A stretch of DNA of 64,000 nt from Streptomyces gilvus. GTDB lineage: Bacteria > Actinomycetota > Actinomycetes > Streptomycetales > Streptomycetaceae. A program made the translations under genes and the position numbers. This document shows, in pieces, positions 17,116 to 25,737 of the stretch (position 1 is its first letter; every line of letters starts with the position of its first letter). Location: NCBI RefSeq assembly GCF_022513565.1, contig NZ_JAKWBE010000018.1, positions 62,001-126,000 of the forward strand, read 5' to 3'. Below the pieces are notes generated by a model. That model did not search any database and was not told where the DNA came from. It worked only from the letters and a program-made list of their open reading frames with translations.

Positions 17116-17127
17116 ATGAGCGCTCAT
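17116..17127. promoter_or_regulatory. 12-bp palindrome over the phosphotransferase start codon
   Basis: ATGAGCGCTCAT is a perfect dyad whose last two bases are the first two of the ATG at 17126. A protein bound here would block initiation or elongation. The AGCGCT core resembles other LacI-type operators in this window, but chance is possible at this length. Confidence 0.3.
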
Positions 17128-18025
17128 GACCACACGGCAGATGCATCCCGGCCTGCACCCCGTCGACGACGATCTCGTACGGCGGCTGATCACCGACCGG
17201 TTCCCGCGCTGGGCGCGGCTGCCGATCCGGCGGTTTCCCTCCGGCGGGACGGTCAACGCCATGTTCCGGCTCGGGGAGGACATGGTGGTACGGCTTCCGC
17301 TGGTGGAAGGCGGCGCCAAGGACGTCGCGCTGGAGCAGGAGTGGCTGCCGCGGCTCGCTCCCCTGCTGCCCGTGGCCGTGCCGGAGGTGCTCGGGGCCGG
17401 GGAGCCGGGGCACGGGTATCCGTGGCCGTGGTCGGTGTACCGCTGGCTGCCGGGACGGAACCCGGAGGCGGGGGCGTTGACGGAGCCCGAGGCGCTGGCC
17501 GGGGATCTGGCCGCGTTCGTGAAGGCGATGCGCGGCGTCACGGTGCCGGGAGCGCCGCGGGCCCATCGCGGTGGGCCGCTCGCCGAACTGGACGCGGAGA
17601 CACGGGCGGCGGTCGGGCGACTGCGCGGGATTCCGGAGGAGGGCGTCGACTGCGACGCCGTCCTCGCCGTGTGGGCGGACGCGCTGCGGGTCCCGGGCCG
17701 GGACGGGCCGCCGGTGTGGCTGCACGCCGATCTGATGCCGGGCAATCTGCTGGTGGACGCCGGCCGGCTGACCGCTGTGATCGATTTCGGCTGCGTGGGC
17801 AGGGGGGATCCGGCCTGCGACCTGTTCCCGGCGTGGAACCTGCTGCCCTCCGGTGCGCGGGAGGTCTTCCGCGAGGCACTGGGCGTCGACGAGGCGACTT
17901 GGCGGCGCGGACGCGCACGGACGCTGTCACAGGCGGTGATCGCGCTGCCGTACTACCGCGAGACCAACCCGGCGATGGCGGACAACGCACGTCATGTCAT
18001 CCGGGCGGTGCTGCGGGAAAACTGA
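17126..18025 (+). CDS. aminoglycoside-phosphotransferase-family kinase
   Basis: A 299-residue APH-fold small-molecule kinase. The nucleotide-binding N-lobe has MVVRLPLVEGGAKDVALEQEWLP around the Lys-substitute region. The catalytic loop is WLHADLMPGNLLV (His-x-Asp-x4-Asn) and the metal site is VIDFGCVGRGD. Family members phosphorylate aminoglycosides, hydroxyurea or related compounds; most chromosomal copies have no known substrate. ATG at 17126 lacks a strong ribosome site and overlaps a 12-bp palindrome. It ends 28 bp from the convergent ligase gene. Confidence 0.88.
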   Translation: MTTRQMHPGLHPVDDDLVRRLITDRFPRWARLPIRRFPSGGTVNAMFRLGEDMVVRLPLVEGGAKDVALEQEWLPRLAPLLPVAVPEVLGAGEPGHGYPWPWSVYRWLPGRNPEAGALTEPEALAGDLAAFVKAMRGVTVPGAPRAHRGGPLAELDAETRAAVGRLRGIPEEGVDCDAVLAVWADALRVPGRDGPPVWLHADLMPGNLLVDAGRLTAVIDFGCVGRGDPACDLFPAWNLLPSGAREVFREALGVDEATWRRGRARTLSQAVIALPYYRETNPAMADNARHVIRAVLREN

Positions 18026-18053
18026 GCTGTGCCGCGGGAAGACCGGCGGTCCG

Positions 18054-19532
18054 TCACTCCACGGGCCAGGTGTGCGCCGGCGCGTTGAGGTGCATGTAGT
18101 CCATGTACGTCGTGGTCATCCGGCGCAGCGCCTCACGCCGGTCGAAGCCCCTGTTCTTCTCCAGGTGGTGGACCGTCTCCGCCTGCCACAGGGCGCCGTT
18201 GCGACCGGTGACGCAGCGCTGCTCGATGACGCCGAGCAGGGGCTCGCGCCAGTCCGCGTCCATGCCGGCCAGCTCCAGGCCCCGGTGGGCCAGCGGCAGC
18301 AGGCGCCGCAACACCAGTTCGGTGACCGGTACTTCGCCCACGCCGGGCCAGTAGAGGCGGGCGTCGATGCCGTCGCGGGCCGCGGTGTGCAGGTTCTCCT
18401 CGGCGACCGCGAAGGACATCCGCGTCCACACCGGCCGGTCGTCGTCGACGAGGGCGCGGGTGAGGCCGTAGTAGAAGGCGCCGTTGGCGATGATGTCCGC
18501 GACGGTGGGGCCCGCGGGCAGCACACGGTTCTCGATGCGCAGGTGCGGGCCGCTGTCGGTGACGGCGTACACGGGGCGGTTCCAGCGGTAGATCGTGCCG
18601 TTGTGCAGGGTCAGTTCGCCCAGTTGTGGAACACCGCCGGCGTCGAAGGTGCGCTGCGGTTCCTCCTCGTCGCAGATCGGCAGGAGGGCCGGGTAGTAGC
18701 GCACGTTCTCCTCGAAGAGGTCGAAGACGCTGGTGATCCAGCGCTCGCCGAACCACACCCGGGGCCGTACGCCCTGCGCCTTGATCTCCTCGGGGCGGGT
18801 GTCGGTGGCCTGTTCGAACAGCGGGATGCGGGTCTCGCGCCACAGCTCCCGGCCGAAGAGGAAGGGCGCGTTGGCGGCGAGGGCGATCTGCACGCCGGCG
18901 ACGGCCTGGGCCGCGTTCCAGTAGTCCGCGAACTCCTTCGGGTCGACCTGGAGATGGAACTGGGTGCTGGTGCAGGCGGCCTCGGGGGTGATGGCGTCGG
19001 CGTACATCGCCAGCCGCTCCACGCCGTCCACGTTGATCCGCAGGTCCTCGCCGCGGGCCGCGAAGATCTGCTCGTTGAGCAGCCGGTAGCGGGGATCGCC
19101 GGACAGGGCGGCCTCGCCGACGTCGGTCTCGCTCAGCGTCGGCAGGATGCCGATCATGATCAGGTGCGCGCCGACGGCCGCGGCGCGTTCCTCGGCGTGG
19201 TTGAGCGCGTCGCGGATCGCCTGTTCCCAGGCGCCGGGTCCGCCGGTCGTCAGCCGGCGGGGCGGGATGTTGATCTCCAGGTTGAAGCGGCCCAGCTCGC
19301 TCGACCAGGCAGGGTCGGCGATCGCCTGCAGCACCTCGGTGTTGCGCATCGCGGGCAGCCCCCGGGGGTCCACCAGGTTGAGCTCGATCTCCAGCCCCAC
19401 CTGGGGCCGCTCGCTCTCGAAGCCGGACTCGCGCAGCATCTGCGCCAGTACGTCGAGACAGGTGTGCATCTTGTCCCGGTACCGACGCCGGTCCTCCCGC
19501 GTGAACACCAGGGCCGGCACATCACGTCCCAT
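18054..19532 (-). CDS. glutamate-cysteine-ligase-family carboxylate-amine ligase
   Basis: A 492-residue ATP-dependent ligase of the GCS2 fold. The N-terminal metal-binding motif is VGLEIELNLVDPRG near residues 45-58. Further family blocks are FNLEINIPPRRL, CTSTQFHLQVDP and HLRIENRVLPAGPT. Members join glutamate to an amine, often cysteine; the actual substrates of this actinobacterial subgroup are not established. ATG at 19532 has GGGAGGT at ideal distance. It is transcribed away from a cupin gene, with a 112-bp shared promoter region. Confidence 0.88.
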   Translation of the reverse strand: MGRDVPALVFTREDRRRYRDKMHTCLDVLAQMLRESGFESERPQVGLEIELNLVDPRGLPAMRNTEVLQAIADPAWSSELGRFNLEINIPPRRLTTGGPGAWEQAIRDALNHAEERAAAVGAHLIMIGILPTLSETDVGEAALSGDPRYRLLNEQIFAARGEDLRINVDGVERLAMYADAITPEAACTSTQFHLQVDPKEFADYWNAAQAVAGVQIALAANAPFLFGRELWRETRIPLFEQATDTRPEEIKAQGVRPRVWFGERWITSVFDLFEENVRYYPALLPICDEEEPQRTFDAGGVPQLGELTLHNGTIYRWNRPVYAVTDSGPHLRIENRVLPAGPTVADIIANGAFYYGLTRALVDDDRPVWTRMSFAVAEENLHTAARDGIDARLYWPGVGEVPVTELVLRRLLPLAHRGLELAGMDADWREPLLGVIEQRCVTGRNGALWQAETVHHLEKNRGFDRREALRRMTTTYMDYMHLNAPAHTWPVE

Positions 19533-19644
19533 GCGACCTCCCGAGTAGCCTCGGCGGATATTCCCAGCGTCCCACCACGGACGGGCCTCGGACAAGGCGG
19601 GACACCGGGGCTGAACTGGGTCGACACCATGAGGGACGGCACCG

Positions 19645-19983
19645 ATGAGCAGACCGCAGTCCGAGTTCCACCGGCCCGTGACACCCTGGCGGCGACCGCC
19701 CGGGGCGAGCGAGGGCGTGTGGGAGCAGGTGCTGGCCGAGGACCCCGGGACCGGTGACGGCACCGTGCTCCAGCGGTACGAGCCGGGCACGGACACGAGC
19801 GCGCAGGGCGTCGTCCGGCACGACTACTTCGAGGAGGTGTACATCCTCGAAGGCTCTCTCACCGATCTGCGTCTCGGTGAGACCTTCACCGCGGGGATGT
19901 ACGCGTACCGGCATCCGGGCATGGAGCACGGGCCGTGGTCGAGCGCCGAGGGTGTCGTGATGCTGGTGATCCGCAGCCGGTGA
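19645..19983 (+). CDS. small cupin-domain protein
   Basis: A 112-residue single-domain beta-barrel cupin. The conserved core is VRHDYFEEVYILEGSLTD (His and Glu metal ligands) and the second motif is AYRHPGMEHGPW. It resembles ChrR-like or DUF4437-type cupins that bind a metal and a small ligand. The ATG at 19645 follows GGGACGG. It is divergent from the GCS-like ligase gene. The substrate or signal is unknown. Confidence 0.85.
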   Translation: MSRPQSEFHRPVTPWRRPPGASEGVWEQVLAEDPGTGDGTVLQRYEPGTDTSAQGVVRHDYFEEVYILEGSLTDLRLGETFTAGMYAYRHPGMEHGPWSSAEGVVMLVIRSR

Positions 19984-20068
19984 GGCGGACCGGGGAGCCG
20001 TCCACCGAGAATCCGTGATTGGCATGGACCTGTTCATGATCCCTGGCTATGCTCAGCCGCGCATGCAC

Positions 20069-20082
20069 TGAGAGCGCTCTCA
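20069..20082. promoter_or_regulatory. 14-bp perfect palindrome upstream of the protease gene
   Basis: TGAGAGCGCTCTCA lies 51 bp before the TTG start of the secreted protease. It differs at two symmetric positions from the CebR site near 8553 and has the layout of a LacI-family operator, an unexpected control for a protease. No adjacent LacI gene exists. Confidence 0.5.
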
Positions 20083-20133
20083 CCGTTCTGCTGTTCCACC
20101 CCCACATCACTGGAACAACGAAGGGGCACTCCC

Positions 20134-21285
20134 TTGAGACGCACAACAGCCCTGCGCGCCGCCCTGTCCGCGGCCCTCCTCCTCGGCGGTCTGGCCGGCG
20201 CGAGCGCCCTGCCCGCCTCCGCCACCGACTCCCCCGCACACCGCACCCAGGCGCCCGCCTCCGGCGCCCTGCTCTCCGCGATGCAGCGCGACCTCGGCCT
20301 GACGAAGCGTCAGGCCGAGACGCGGCTGGCCGCGGAGAAGACGGCGACCGCCGTGGAACGCGAGGCGAAGCGGGTCGCCGGTTCCGCCTACGGCGGCTCG
20401 TGGTTCGACGCCGCCCGCGGCCGGCTCACCGTCGCCCTCACCCGCGGCGCGAACGCCGACGCGGTCCGCGCGACCGGCGCGGACGTCCGCCTCGTCAAGT
20501 ACAGCGCCCGGCAGCTCGACGCGGCGAAGTCCCGCATCGACGCCCTGTCCGCGCCCGCCGGGATCAGCAACTGGTACGTCGACCCCAAGGCCGGCTCGGT
20601 CGTCGTGGACGTCGTCTCCGCACACCGCGATGACAACGATGTCCGAGCCTTCCTGACCCGCGCCCGCAAGGCGGGCCCCGTCACGGTACGGCAGACCTCC
20701 CACGCCCCGAGCACCCTGGCCGCCGGCACCGTGGGCGGCGACCCCTTCTACACCGGGAACGTCCGCTGTTCCATCGGCTTCTCGGTGTACGGCGGCTTCG
20801 TCACCGCCGGGCACTGCGACCAGCACACCGGCGCGGTGTACGGCTGGGACGGCTCGTACGTCGGCAACTTCCAGGGCTCCTCGTTCCCGGACAACGACTA
20901 CGCCTGGGTGAACGTCGGCAGCGGCTGGTGGACCGTGCCGGTGGTGCTCGGCTGGGGCACCGTCTCCGACCAGCTCGTCCGGGGCTCGGCCGAGGCCCCG
21001 GTCGGCGCCTCCATCTGCCGTTCCGGCTCCACCTCGCACTGGCACTGCGGCACGGTGCTGGCCAAGAACGAGACCGTCAACTACAGCCAGGGCGCGGTGC
21101 ACGAGATGACCAAGACCAGCGTGTGCGCCGAACCCGGCGACTCCGGCGGCTCGTTCATCAGCGGCGACCAGGCGCAGGGCGTCACCTCGGGCGGCTGGGG
21201 CGACTGCACCTCCGGCGGCGAGACCTGGTACCAGCCCGTCAACGAGATCCTCAACCGGTACGGACTGACCCTGCACACGGCCTGA
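20134..21285 (+). CDS. secreted S1E serine protease (streptogrisin-like) preproenzyme
   Basis: A 383-residue preproprotein. The signal peptide ends near PASA at residue 30. An alpha-lytic-protease-type prodomain follows to about residue 198. The mature chymotrypsin-like protease starts near TVGGDPFYTG. The catalytic triad is H227 (TAGHCD), D255 (DNDYAWV) and S337 (GDSGGS), with Cys pairs flanking the His and Ser sites. The TTG at 20134 follows AAGGGG. No C-terminal chitin-binding domain is present. The last codons are part of a 17-bp tandem duplication. It is likely an extracellular nutrient-scavenging protease. Confidence 0.93.
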   Translation: MRRTTALRAALSAALLLGGLAGASALPASATDSPAHRTQAPASGALLSAMQRDLGLTKRQAETRLAAEKTATAVEREAKRVAGSAYGGSWFDAARGRLTVALTRGANADAVRATGADVRLVKYSARQLDAAKSRIDALSAPAGISNWYVDPKAGSVVVDVVSAHRDDNDVRAFLTRARKAGPVTVRQTSHAPSTLAAGTVGGDPFYTGNVRCSIGFSVYGGFVTAGHCDQHTGAVYGWDGSYVGNFQGSSFPDNDYAWVNVGSGWWTVPVVLGWGTVSDQLVRGSAEAPVGASICRSGSTSHWHCGTVLAKNETVNYSQGAVHEMTKTSVCAEPGDSGGSFISGDQAQGVTSGGWGDCTSGGETWYQPVNEILNRYGLTLHTA

Positions 21286-21298
21286 CCCTGCACACGGC
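21265..21298. repeat. tandem 17-bp duplication across the protease stop
   Basis: CTGACCCTGCACACGGC occurs at 21265-21281 and immediately again at 21282-21298. The first copy encodes LTLHTA; the second begins with the stop codon because 17 is not a multiple of three. A recent slippage or unequal exchange is likely. Confidence 0.9.
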
Positions 21299-21329
21299 CT
21301 GACCCGGCACGCCGGGCCCGTCGGGTCAG
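21299..21329. terminator. bidirectional stem-loop between convergent genes
   Basis: CTGACCCG (21299-21306) pairs perfectly with CGGGTCAG (21322-21329), and a smaller GCC/GGC stem lies inside. It sits between the protease gene and the stop of the convergent cupin gene, overlapping the latter, and could serve both strands. Confidence 0.6.
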
Positions 21330-21826
21330 ATCTGCTCGTCCCGCAGCGCGTACAGCCCCGGGAGGTTGACGACGATCGCCTCCTGGGTGCTGCGCGCGAT
21401 GACCACCACCGCCTCCTCGGCGGGGTCGGGGTTCTCCTCGCGGTGGGGGACGTACGGGGGTACGAAGACGTAGTCGCCCGGGGAGGTGCGCAGCCGCACC
21501 TCTGCGGGCCGGTCGCCGGTGTCGTCCAGGAAGACGAACTCGGGGTGGCCGCTGACCACGTAGATCGCGGTCTCGGACGCCCCGTGGTGGTGGTCGGAGG
21601 AGGCGGTGGCGGGGGCGACGTGGGTCTGGCCCATCCAGAGCTTCTCCGAGCCGACGGTCCTGCCGCTGACGGCGGCGAAGCGGCGCATGCCGGTGCTCTG
21701 CGCGGTGTCCGCGTCGAGGGCGTCGGCGCGGACGTGGTGCAGACGGGTGCGCGGGGGCGCCGCCGCGGAGGCGTCGTCGAGGTGCGGGTGGAAGCCCTCG
21801 CCCGGGTTGGTCAGCGGCTCGCTCAT
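21326..21826 (-). CDS. cupin-domain protein
   Basis: A 166-residue RmlC-like cupin. The central motif is SSDHHHGASETAIYVVSG (His/Glu metal ligands) and the second is PGDYVFVPPYVPHREENP. The fold could hold a metal for a small-molecule dioxygenase or isomerase reaction, or bind a ligand. ATG at 21826. It is downstream of the sox operon in the same direction but separated by tandem repeats, so a link to sarcosine metabolism is possible but unproven. Confidence 0.85.
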   Translation of the reverse strand: MSEPLTNPGEGFHPHLDDASAAAPPRTRLHHVRADALDADTAQSTGMRRFAAVSGRTVGSEKLWMGQTHVAPATASSDHHHGASETAIYVVSGHPEFVFLDDTGDRPAEVRLRTSPGDYVFVPPYVPHREENPDPAEEAVVVIARSTQEAIVVNLPGLYALRDEQI

Positions 21827-21864
21827 GACGAGGACGCTAGTGCATTCCGGCCGATGCGGCCGGG

Positions 21865-21912
21865 TGCCGCTCAGCCCGGCTGCCGCTCAGCCCGGGTGCC
21901 GCTCAGTCCGGG
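21865..21912. repeat. three tandem copies of a 16-bp unit at the soxG end
   Basis: TGCCGCTCAGCCCGG plus one variable base repeats at 21865-21880, 21881-21896 and 21897-21912. The third copy contains the soxG stop codon. The unit therefore looks copied outward from the end of soxG, as at the protease stop. Confidence 0.85.
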
Positions 21913-22523
21913 TGCGGGCCGTGGACGTACTCGGTCGCCGCGTCCAGCAGCCAGTCCGTGAGATAGCCCGCGAAGGAGGAGCGGACCAGCACCCAGAAAC
22001 CGGTTCCGGGTTCGTCGCGGGCGATCAGGACGACCTGGGTGCGGGCCAGCGTGGTCTGGGCGCAGCGGCCCGGGGTGAAGGCATGCGGGTGGAGGTCGAG
22101 GGAGCAGCCGTGGGACAGCAGGTCGCGGGCGCGGATGCCGGCGACGAGGAGAGTGGTGCGCTGGGCGGAGACGTCGGTGACGGACACCGGCTCGTCACCG
22201 GCGGCCTCGCGGACACGGGCCTCCAGGTCCCGTTGGATGCCGGGCGGCCCCACCAGCAGCCATTCGTCCGGTCCCAGCCACAGCGCGGTCAACTCTCCCG
22301 CGCGTACGACCGTGTTGGGCTCCAGGGGGAGCTGGAGGCCCAGGGCGAGCCCGACCGCGTCCGCCGCTGCTCCCTTGGCGTCCAGCCGGACGTCGACCTG
22401 GGCCAGGAAGGGGAGTTCGGCCAGCCGGACCGCGCCGCCGGAGGCGCGGGTCGCGGCGGCCAGCCGGCCGGCGGCGTGCGACAGGGGGCTGCGCGGCGGG
22501 GCGGTGCGTGCGGTGTCAGCCAT
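21903..22523 (-). CDS. soxG: sarcosine oxidase gamma subunit
   Basis: A 206-residue subunit of heterotetrameric sarcosine oxidase, the tetrahydrofolate-linked enzyme that demethylates sarcosine to glycine. The family block ALWLGPDEWLLVGPPG and the C-terminal RSSFAGYLTDWLLDA are visible. ATG at 22523 overlaps the end of soxDA by eight bases. It is the last gene of the operon that starts at the dimethylglycine oxidase gene. Confidence 0.92.
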   Translation of the reverse strand: MADTARTAPPRSPLSHAAGRLAAATRASGGAVRLAELPFLAQVDVRLDAKGAAADAVGLALGLQLPLEPNTVVRAGELTALWLGPDEWLLVGPPGIQRDLEARVREAAGDEPVSVTDVSAQRTTLLVAGIRARDLLSHGCSLDLHPHAFTPGRCAQTTLARTQVVLIARDEPGTGFWVLVRSSFAGYLTDWLLDAATEYVHGPHPD

Positions 22524-25500
22524 CTCGGCGGGCTCCCTCGGGGTCGTAGAGGACGGGGCCGGCGACGGTCACCGGGAGCAGCCGGTCGCCGACGGGGGCG
22601 TAGAGCCGTTCACCGACGCGTTCGCGCCCGCCCTTGAGCAGGGCGAGGGCGAAGGTGCGGCCCAGGGTGGCGCTGCGGTAGCTGGAGGTGACGTGGCCCA
22701 GCATGGGCACGGGCGGGGCGGGCAGCACACTGTCGGCGACGAGGTGGGTGCCCTCGGGGAGGAAGGCGGCCGGGTCCTCGGGGAGCAGGCCGACCAGGTG
22801 CTTGCGGTCCGGGCGGAGGGTGTCGGCACGGGCGAAGGAGCGCTTGCCGATGAAGTCGGGCTTCTTCTTCGACACCGCCCAGCCCATGCCGAGGTCCTGC
22901 GGGGTGACGGTGCCGTCGGTGTCCTGCCCGATGATCGGGTAGCCCTTCTCGGCGCGCAGGACGTGCATGGTCTCGGTGCCGTACGGGGTGATGCCGTAGG
23001 GGGCGCCGGCCTCGTACAGCGCCTCCCACAGGGCGACCGCCGCCCACGGGGACACGTTGATCTCGTAGGCGAGTTCACCGGAGAAGCTGATCCGGCACAC
23101 CCTGGCCTCGATGCCGGCGACGGTCGTCTCCCGCCAGGCCATGAAGGGGAAGTCGTCGTTGGAGACGGCGAGTTCGGGTGCGAGCGAGCCCAGTACCGCG
23201 CGGGACTGCGGGCCCACCAGGGCGACCGTGGCCCACTGCTCGGTGACGGACGTGCAGTGGACGCGCAGCTCCGGCCACTCGGTCTGCAGCCACTCCTCCA
23301 TCCAGTCCAGTACGGCGGCCGCGTTGCCGGTGGTCGTGGTGACCAGGAAGCGGTCCGGGGCGAGGCGGATGACGGTGCCGTCGTCGAACACCATGCCGTC
23401 CAGGCGGCACATCACGCCGTAACGGATCATGCCGACCTTCAGGGTGCTCATCATGTTGGTGTAGAGCAGATCCAGGAAGACGGCCGCGTCCGGGCCCTGG
23501 ACGTCGATCTTGCCGAGGGTGGAGGCGTCCATGAAGGCGACGCCCTCCCGGGCGGCCGCGCACTCGCGCAGGACGGCCGCCTCCATGTCCTCGCCGTCCC
23601 GCGGGTAGTACCAGGGCCGCTTCCACTGGCCGACGTTCTCGAACAGGGCGCCGTGCTCGACGTGCCACTGGTGCAGGGCGGTCGTGCGGATCGGGTCGTG
23701 CAGGGCGCCCCGGTCGCGGCCGGCCAGGGCGGCGAAGGAGACGGGGGTGTAGGGGGGACGGAAGGTGGTCGTGCCGAGGGCGGAGATGTCCACGCCGAGC
23801 AGTTCGGCGACCACGCCGCCGGCCAGGACCCCGGAGGTCTTGCCCTGGTCGTTCGCGGTACCGGCCGTCGTGTAGCGCTTGGTGTGCTCGACCGAGCGCA
23901 TGCCGGCCCCCGTCGCCCGCGCCAAGTCGTCGACGGTGACGTCCCGTTGGAGGTCGACGAAGCGGGGGGCGCCCTCGCGGCCGGGGACGGTGAAGACCTG
24001 CATGGGCAGGGTCGGCCGCGGCCCGGCGGGCACCCGCGGCAGGCCCGGAGTCGCGGGGGTGTGGCCCTCCGCCTCGATCGCGCGGGCTCCGGCCGCCGCG
24101 CCCTGCGCGAGGACGCCGGCCAGGTCGAGGACACCGCTCGCGCTGCCCGCGACCTCGACCGCCTGACGGCAGGTGTCGGGGACGAACGTCCCGAGAGCCT
24201 CGTCGTATCGGAGCGTGCCGCCCGCCTGGCTGAACAGGTGCGCCACGGGATTCCACCCGCCGGAGACCAGCAGCAGATCGGCGGCGAACTCCCGCTGTCC
24301 CGTGGTCAGTCCGTACGGGGCGACGGTCACCGCCGTCAGCCGCGCCTCGCCCTCCGTGCCGGTCACCGCGTGCCCGGGCAGCACCTCGATGCCGGCCGCG
24401 CGGGCACGCTCCGCCCACTCCCCCGGCTCCGGGCGCGTGTCGACGACGGCCACGACGGTCACACCGGCCCGATGAAGATCCAGGGCCGCCGCGTACGCGC
24501 TGTCGTTGGTGGTGAACACGACCGTGTGCCGGCCGGGCAGCACGCCGTGGCGGTGGAGGTACGTGCGCGCCGAGGCGGCCAGCATCACGCCGGGGCGGTC
24601 GTTGTCGGCGAAGGCGAGGGAGCGCTCGTGGGCGCCGGTGGCGAGGACGACGCGGCGGGCGCGGATGCGGTGGACGCGCTCGCGGGAAACGTGCTCGGGG
24701 GCGTCGGCGCCGAGGTGGTTGGTGCGGCGCTCGACGGCGAGGAGGTGGTTGTCGTCGTAGTGGCCGAAGACGGTGGTGCGCCGCAGGACACGGACGTCGG
24801 GGGCGGCGTCGAGGAGCGCGGCCGTCTCGCCGAGCCAGTCGGGGAGTTCACCGGTGCCGAGGAGGCTGCCGCCGAGCTCGGGCCGGTCGTCGGCGAGGAT
24901 CACACGGGCGCCGGTGCCCGCGGCGGCCGCGGCTGCCGCGAGACCGGCCGGCCCTGCGCCGACGATCAGCAGGTCGCAGTGGTCGTGTACGGCGTCGTAG
25001 CGGGCCGGGTCCGGTTCGGTGGCGAGGCGGCCCTGGCCGGGGAGGCTGGTCGCCACCAGACCGTCGTACAGCTCGACGGTCGTGGCGGGGAGCATCGGCT
25101 CGGGGAACGGGGCCTCGATCTGGACGACCGCGTTGGGTTCTTCGGGGCCGGCGGAGAAGATGCCCCGGGTTCGGCCGAGCTTGATGCTGGTGCCTGCCTG
25201 GATGACGCCGTTGGCGAGGAGGGCGGAGGCGAGGGTGTCTCCTTCCACGCCCTGGTACTCGGTGCCGTCGAAGGTGAAGGTGAGGGTTCGCTTTTGGGTG
25301 CGGGTGCCTGCTGGGGGCTCCGCCCCCGGACCCCCGATCGGCCCCGGCAGGGCCTCGTCCTCAAACTCCCCCAGAGGGGGCACCCCCGGACGGGCCATGG
25401 ATTCTGGACGCGTCTGAGAGGTGGAAGGACGACCCCCCACCGTCTCCGGTCGTTCCTCCCCCGCCCGATAGACAGCCAGGATCTCGTTGGTCGACGTGTC

Positions 25501-25713
25501 CCGTACCGCGTTGAACCAGCGGCGGCAGCCCGCCGCGTGGGACCAGCGTTCCGCGAAGGGGCCCTTGGGGTTGGCGCGGAAGAAGAGGTACCTGGCCCAC
25601 TCCTCGTCGGTGAGGGACGCCGGGTTCTCCGGGTAGGGCACATGGGCCTGGCCGCCGTAGTGGAACTCGGCCTCGTCGCGCGGTCCGCACCACGGGCAGG
25701 GGATGAGCAGCAT
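22516..25713 (-). CDS. soxDA: fused sarcosine oxidase delta-alpha subunit
   Basis: A 1,065-residue frame that joins two subunits normally made separately. Residues 1-90 are the zinc-binding delta subunit (C6 and C9 in PCPWCG, H59 and C63 in HAAGC). Residues 91-141 are a Pro/Gly-rich linker encoded by a palindromic repeat. From about 142 comes the alpha subunit. It starts with the 2Fe-2S-like region (TFTFDGTEYQGVEGDTLASA) and the dinucleotide site LLIVGAGPAGLAA near 250. It ends in the GcvT-like THF domain (FSGELAYEINV). ATG at 25713 follows GGGAGCC. The first internal alternative start for alpha (ATG at 25397, before the repeat) would still include the repeat-coded residues. It oxidises sarcosine with SoxB and SoxG. 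Confidence 0.9.
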   Translation of the reverse strand: MLLIPCPWCGPRDEAEFHYGGQAHVPYPENPASLTDEEWARYLFFRANPKGPFAERWSHAAGCRRWFNAVRDTSTNEILAVYRAGEERPETVGGRPSTSQTRPESMARPGVPPLGEFEDEALPGPIGGPGAEPPAGTRTQKRTLTFTFDGTEYQGVEGDTLASALLANGVIQAGTSIKLGRTRGIFSAGPEEPNAVVQIEAPFPEPMLPATTVELYDGLVATSLPGQGRLATEPDPARYDAVHDHCDLLIVGAGPAGLAAAAAAAGTGARVILADDRPELGGSLLGTGELPDWLGETAALLDAAPDVRVLRRTTVFGHYDDNHLLAVERRTNHLGADAPEHVSRERVHRIRARRVVLATGAHERSLAFADNDRPGVMLAASARTYLHRHGVLPGRHTVVFTTNDSAYAAALDLHRAGVTVVAVVDTRPEPGEWAERARAAGIEVLPGHAVTGTEGEARLTAVTVAPYGLTTGQREFAADLLLVSGGWNPVAHLFSQAGGTLRYDEALGTFVPDTCRQAVEVAGSASGVLDLAGVLAQGAAAGARAIEAEGHTPATPGLPRVPAGPRPTLPMQVFTVPGREGAPRFVDLQRDVTVDDLARATGAGMRSVEHTKRYTTAGTANDQGKTSGVLAGGVVAELLGVDISALGTTTFRPPYTPVSFAALAGRDRGALHDPIRTTALHQWHVEHGALFENVGQWKRPWYYPRDGEDMEAAVLRECAAAREGVAFMDASTLGKIDVQGPDAAVFLDLLYTNMMSTLKVGMIRYGVMCRLDGMVFDDGTVIRLAPDRFLVTTTTGNAAAVLDWMEEWLQTEWPELRVHCTSVTEQWATVALVGPQSRAVLGSLAPELAVSNDDFPFMAWRETTVAGIEARVCRISFSGELAYEINVSPWAAVALWEALYEAGAPYGITPYGTETMHVLRAEKGYPIIGQDTDGTVTPQDLGMGWAVSKKKPDFIGKRSFARADTLRPDRKHLVGLLPEDPAAFLPEGTHLVADSVLPAPPVPMLGHVTSSYRSATLGRTFALALLKGGRERVGERLYAPVGDRLLPVTVAGPVLYDPEGARRDG
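25311..25389. repeat. Streptomyces palindromic repeat inside the soxD-soxA junction
   Basis: The segment holds the G/C-rich inverted pieces GGGGGCTCCGCCCCC and GAGGGGGCACCCCCGG around a CCTCGTCCTCAAACTCCCCC core. These are pieces I recognise from intergenic elements scattered through Streptomyces genomes. It is usually found between genes; here it is read in frame as the linker of SoxDA. Confidence 0.7.
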
Positions 25714-25737
25714 GTCGTTCGGCTCCCTTGAGGATCC

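Noticed and set aside
22039..25731. 1,230-codon plus-strand frame opposite soxDA
   Set aside because: No recognisable domain and unbalanced composition; the minus strand holds the real gene.
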